NCBI RefSeq assembly: GCF_900114495.1
Contig: NZ_FOZI01000001.1
Location: forward strand, 1-64,000
Origin: Dyella sp. OK004
Lineage (GTDB): Bacteria > Pseudomonadota > Gammaproteobacteria > Xanthomonadales > Rhodanobacteraceae
DNA length: 64,000 bases
Reading direction: 5' to 3'
In this document: positions 62,305 through 64,000 of the stretch, piece after piece
How the letters are laid out: each line of letters opens with the position of its first letter
How positions within the stretch are numbered: position 1 is the first letter of the stretch
Made by a program: the position numbers and the translations under genes
Notes under the pieces: model-generated
The model's database searches: none
Told to the model about the DNA's origin: nothing
Seen by the model: only the letters and a program-made list of their open reading frames with translations

Positions 62305-62770
62305 GATCGAGCTCCTCCGGCAAACGGCACATGCGACGCACATCCAGCAGCGCGACGAAGCCACCCTGCCACGGCACCACCGCTTCCACCGGATCGTCGT
62401 TACGCACCGTACGTCCCGGCGGCGGCGCCAGGGTCTGCTCGCCAACATCCAGCAAGTCACCGACGGCATCCACACGCAGCCCCACCAGGTTTCCTCCGTG
62501 GGAGAGCACCACAATGCGTGCGCGCGCATCATCGACACCTGCCTGGCGCGCCAACCCAAGACGCAGGCAACCATCAAGCACCGGCACGATACGCCCGCGC
62601 AGATGACGGATACCGAGTAGATCGCCGGCGGCGCCGGGCACGGGAGTGACCTCACCGTCGCGAATCACTTCGCTGACTTTGGTCAGCGGCGCGGCATAAG
62701 CCTGGCCGGCGAGATGAAAGATCAGCCAGCCCCGCTCAGCGGGTGTCATGGCAAGAGGATCCTGATTCAT
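62294..62770 (-). CDS. cheW: CheW-domain protein
   Basis: A 158-residue CheW-like protein with RGWLIFHLAGQAYAAPLTKV, VTPVPGAAGDLLGIRHLRGR, VPVLDGCLRLGLA and the LVGLRVDAVGDLLDVGEQ stretch. It is the third gene of the motC-motD-cheW-DUF2802 run. Pseudomonads carry a ParA-like gene and two cheW genes here; this window has one cheW and no parA. It differs clearly from the CheW at 49085. Confidence 0.92.
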   Translation of the reverse strand: MNQDPLAMTPAERGWLIFHLAGQAYAAPLTKVSEVIRDGEVTPVPGAAGDLLGIRHLRGRIVPVLDGCLRLGLARQAGVDDARARIVVLSHGGNLVGLRVDAVGDLLDVGEQTLAPPPGRTVRNDDPVEAVVPWQGGFVALLDVRRMCRLPEELDHVA

Positions 62771-62794
62771 GCGGCCACTCAGTATGAAAAGGAA

Positions 62795-63796
62795 TCAGCC
62801 GGCGCCATGCGGCGCATCAGCTACAGGTGTCGTTCGCAACGGTTCGAGCTTGGCCGACACCGGCAGCGTGCCTGGCGGCAAGGAAGGCGCGACGGGAACT
62901 TCGTTCTGTGGTGTCGATGCAGGTGCCGGTGCGGGCGCACTTTCCGCCAGCTGGCCCGCATGCTGCGCATCGCTGGAGAACCTCGCCGGCACGTTCTGGT
63001 CGCTGAGCACCACCACCAACACGCGGCGGTTGCGGTTGCGCCCTTCCTGGCTGACGTTGTCGGCGGCGGGCTTGTATTCGCCCCAGCCGATGATGCCGAG
63101 GCGATTCGGATCCACACCGTGTTCGGAGAACAGGCGCGCCACGGTGGCGGCGCGCGCGGCGGATAGCTCCCAGTTGGAAGGAAACACCGCGGTGTTGATT
63201 GGCATGTCGTCGGTGTAACCCTCAACGCGTAGCGGATTGGGGAACGGCGCGAGGATGCCGGCGATGTTGCGCAGAGTGACATCGGCCGGCTCGGAAAGCC
63301 GCGCCACACCACTCGGAAACAGGATGTCGGTACGAATTTCGATTTCCAGCCAGCTCTGCGTGCGGCGCACTACGACCAGGCTCTTGTCGATCAACGGCTG
63401 CAGGGCCTTCTCTACCTGATCCTGGATACGTTGCAGGTTTTCCTGCCCGGTTTCGCGGCTGACCAGCGAGCCCGAAGTCATTTGCGGCTGCAGCGAGCGC
63501 GTGGCCAGCGGCGGCGCCAGGCGCGGGGCGATCGAAGGCGGCGTGGTGGAGCTGGAGCGTTTGGCCGGCACTGGCGCCACCGGCGTGGCGTTATTGCTGT
63601 GCACTGGCTGGATCTGTTTGTTGTTGCCGTTGAAGGCTTCGATGATGGATTCCGACATCACGCGGTACTTGCCTTCGTTCACCACCGACACCGCGTACAT
63701 CACCACGAAGAACGCCAGCAACAAGGTCATCAGGTCGGCATAGGGGATCGCCCATGCTTCGTGATTGACGTGATCTTCGTGCTTCTTGCGTTTCAT
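62795..63796 (-). CDS. motD: Flagellar motor protein MotD
   Basis: A 333-residue MotB-type stator subunit. The single transmembrane helix AIPYADLMTLLLAFFVVMYA near 16-36 carries the proton-binding Asp (PYADLMTLL). A Pro/Thr-rich plug and linker region follow. The OmpA-like peptidoglycan-binding domain has INTAVFPSNWELSAARAATV and NRLGIIGWGEYKPAADN, ending with NRNRRVLVVV. The C-terminal tail is Pro/Ala-rich. It overlaps motC by 4 bp (ATGA). MotCD stators drive swarming-type motility in pseudomonads. Confidence 0.95.
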   Translation of the reverse strand: MKRKKHEDHVNHEAWAIPYADLMTLLLAFFVVMYAVSVVNEGKYRVMSESIIEAFNGNNKQIQPVHSNNATPVAPVPAKRSSSTTPPSIAPRLAPPLATRSLQPQMTSGSLVSRETGQENLQRIQDQVEKALQPLIDKSLVVVRRTQSWLEIEIRTDILFPSGVARLSEPADVTLRNIAGILAPFPNPLRVEGYTDDMPINTAVFPSNWELSAARAATVARLFSEHGVDPNRLGIIGWGEYKPAADNVSQEGRNRNRRVLVVVLSDQNVPARFSSDAQHAGQLAESAPAPAPASTPQNEVPVAPSLPPGTLPVSAKLEPLRTTPVADAPHGAG

Positions 63797-64000
63797 GCCA
63801 GGTAGCCCTGCAGGCGGCTTTCGATCTGGCGTGGGTTGTCGCCGCGCGCGATCGAGACCAGGCCTTCGATCAGGATTTCGCGCATCTGTCCCTGCTTGTG
63901 GACCATGCCTTTCAGGCGCGAGGCCATCGGCAGCATCAGCAGGTTGGCCAGCGCCACGCCGTAGATGGTGGCGACGAAAGCCGCCGCGATGCCGTGGCCG
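63793..64000 (-). CDS. motC: Flagellar motor protein MotC, C-terminal part (cut by window end)
   Basis: The last 68 codons of a MotA-type stator subunit; the rest lies beyond the window. The peptide GHGIAAAFVATIYGVALANL is the final transmembrane segment. LLMLPMASRLKGMVHKQGQM and the cytoplasmic tail ending ESRLQGYLA follow. It overlaps motD by 4 bp. Identity rests on the pairing with motD and the MotA-family helix. Confidence 0.9.
   Translation of the reverse strand, partial: GHGIAAAFVATIYGVALANLLMLPMASRLKGMVHKQGQMREILIEGLVSIARGDNPRQIESRLQGYLA

Overview
The window is high-GC gammaproteobacterial chromosome. The gene orders tRNA-Tyr/Gly/Thr-tuf, lolB-ispE-prs-rplY-pth-ychF divergent from hemA-prfA, and a che/mot block with motCD, all fit the Xanthomonadales. 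The protein sequences look most like Rhodanobacteraceae (Dyella, Rhodanobacter or Luteibacter type); the genus is an inference.

Layout. 1-12.9 kb is housekeeping: the tRNA-tuf operon with a strong promoter, a thioesterase and an acetyltransferase, then ychF, pth, rplY, prs, tRNA-Gln, an in-frame acetyltransferase-IspE fusion, lolB and a TPR lipoprotein on the minus strand, with hemA and prfA leaving on the plus strand. A 289-bp nested inverted-repeat element follows prfA. 13.2-31.4 kb is metabolic and envelope genes: a GT41 (SPINDLY-like) glycosyltransferase, PPK2, acylphosphatase, a TlpA-like thioredoxin, YihY, WrbA, an AidB-like acyl-CoA dehydrogenase, a half-size asparaginase, a large secreted S53 peptidase, SufT, and a transhydrogenase (pnt) locus split by a sigma-factor cassette. 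31.5-36.2 kb is an accessory patch of visibly lower GC, with unknown proteins and a zeta-toxin gene that overlaps a 58-codon gene. 36.3-42.5 kb is mixed enzymes, an AraC regulator and a DMT transporter.

43-64 kb is dominated by chemotaxis and motility on the minus strand. One block reads STAS, cheY, cheA, cheW, mcp, cheR, cheD, cheB, mcp-like, STAS. A second reads motC (cut by the window edge), motD, cheW, DUF2802. Between them lie 8.4 kb holding fliK-like and flhB-like genes, a decayed higBA locus, a cardiolipin synthase, enzymes, a tandem pair of exported paralogues and a chagasin-type inhibitor. This segment is flanked by 299-bp inverted repeats that differ at only 3 positions by my reading. 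Inverting it would put fliK-flhB directly downstream of motC-motD-cheW-DUF2802 on the same strand.

Six copies of one composite non-coding repeat (two subtypes) lie between 38.9 and 61.9 kb and none before. Small REP-like units built on TGTAGGAG occur from 20.9 kb on. No rRNA, CRISPR array, IS transposase or prophage was seen.
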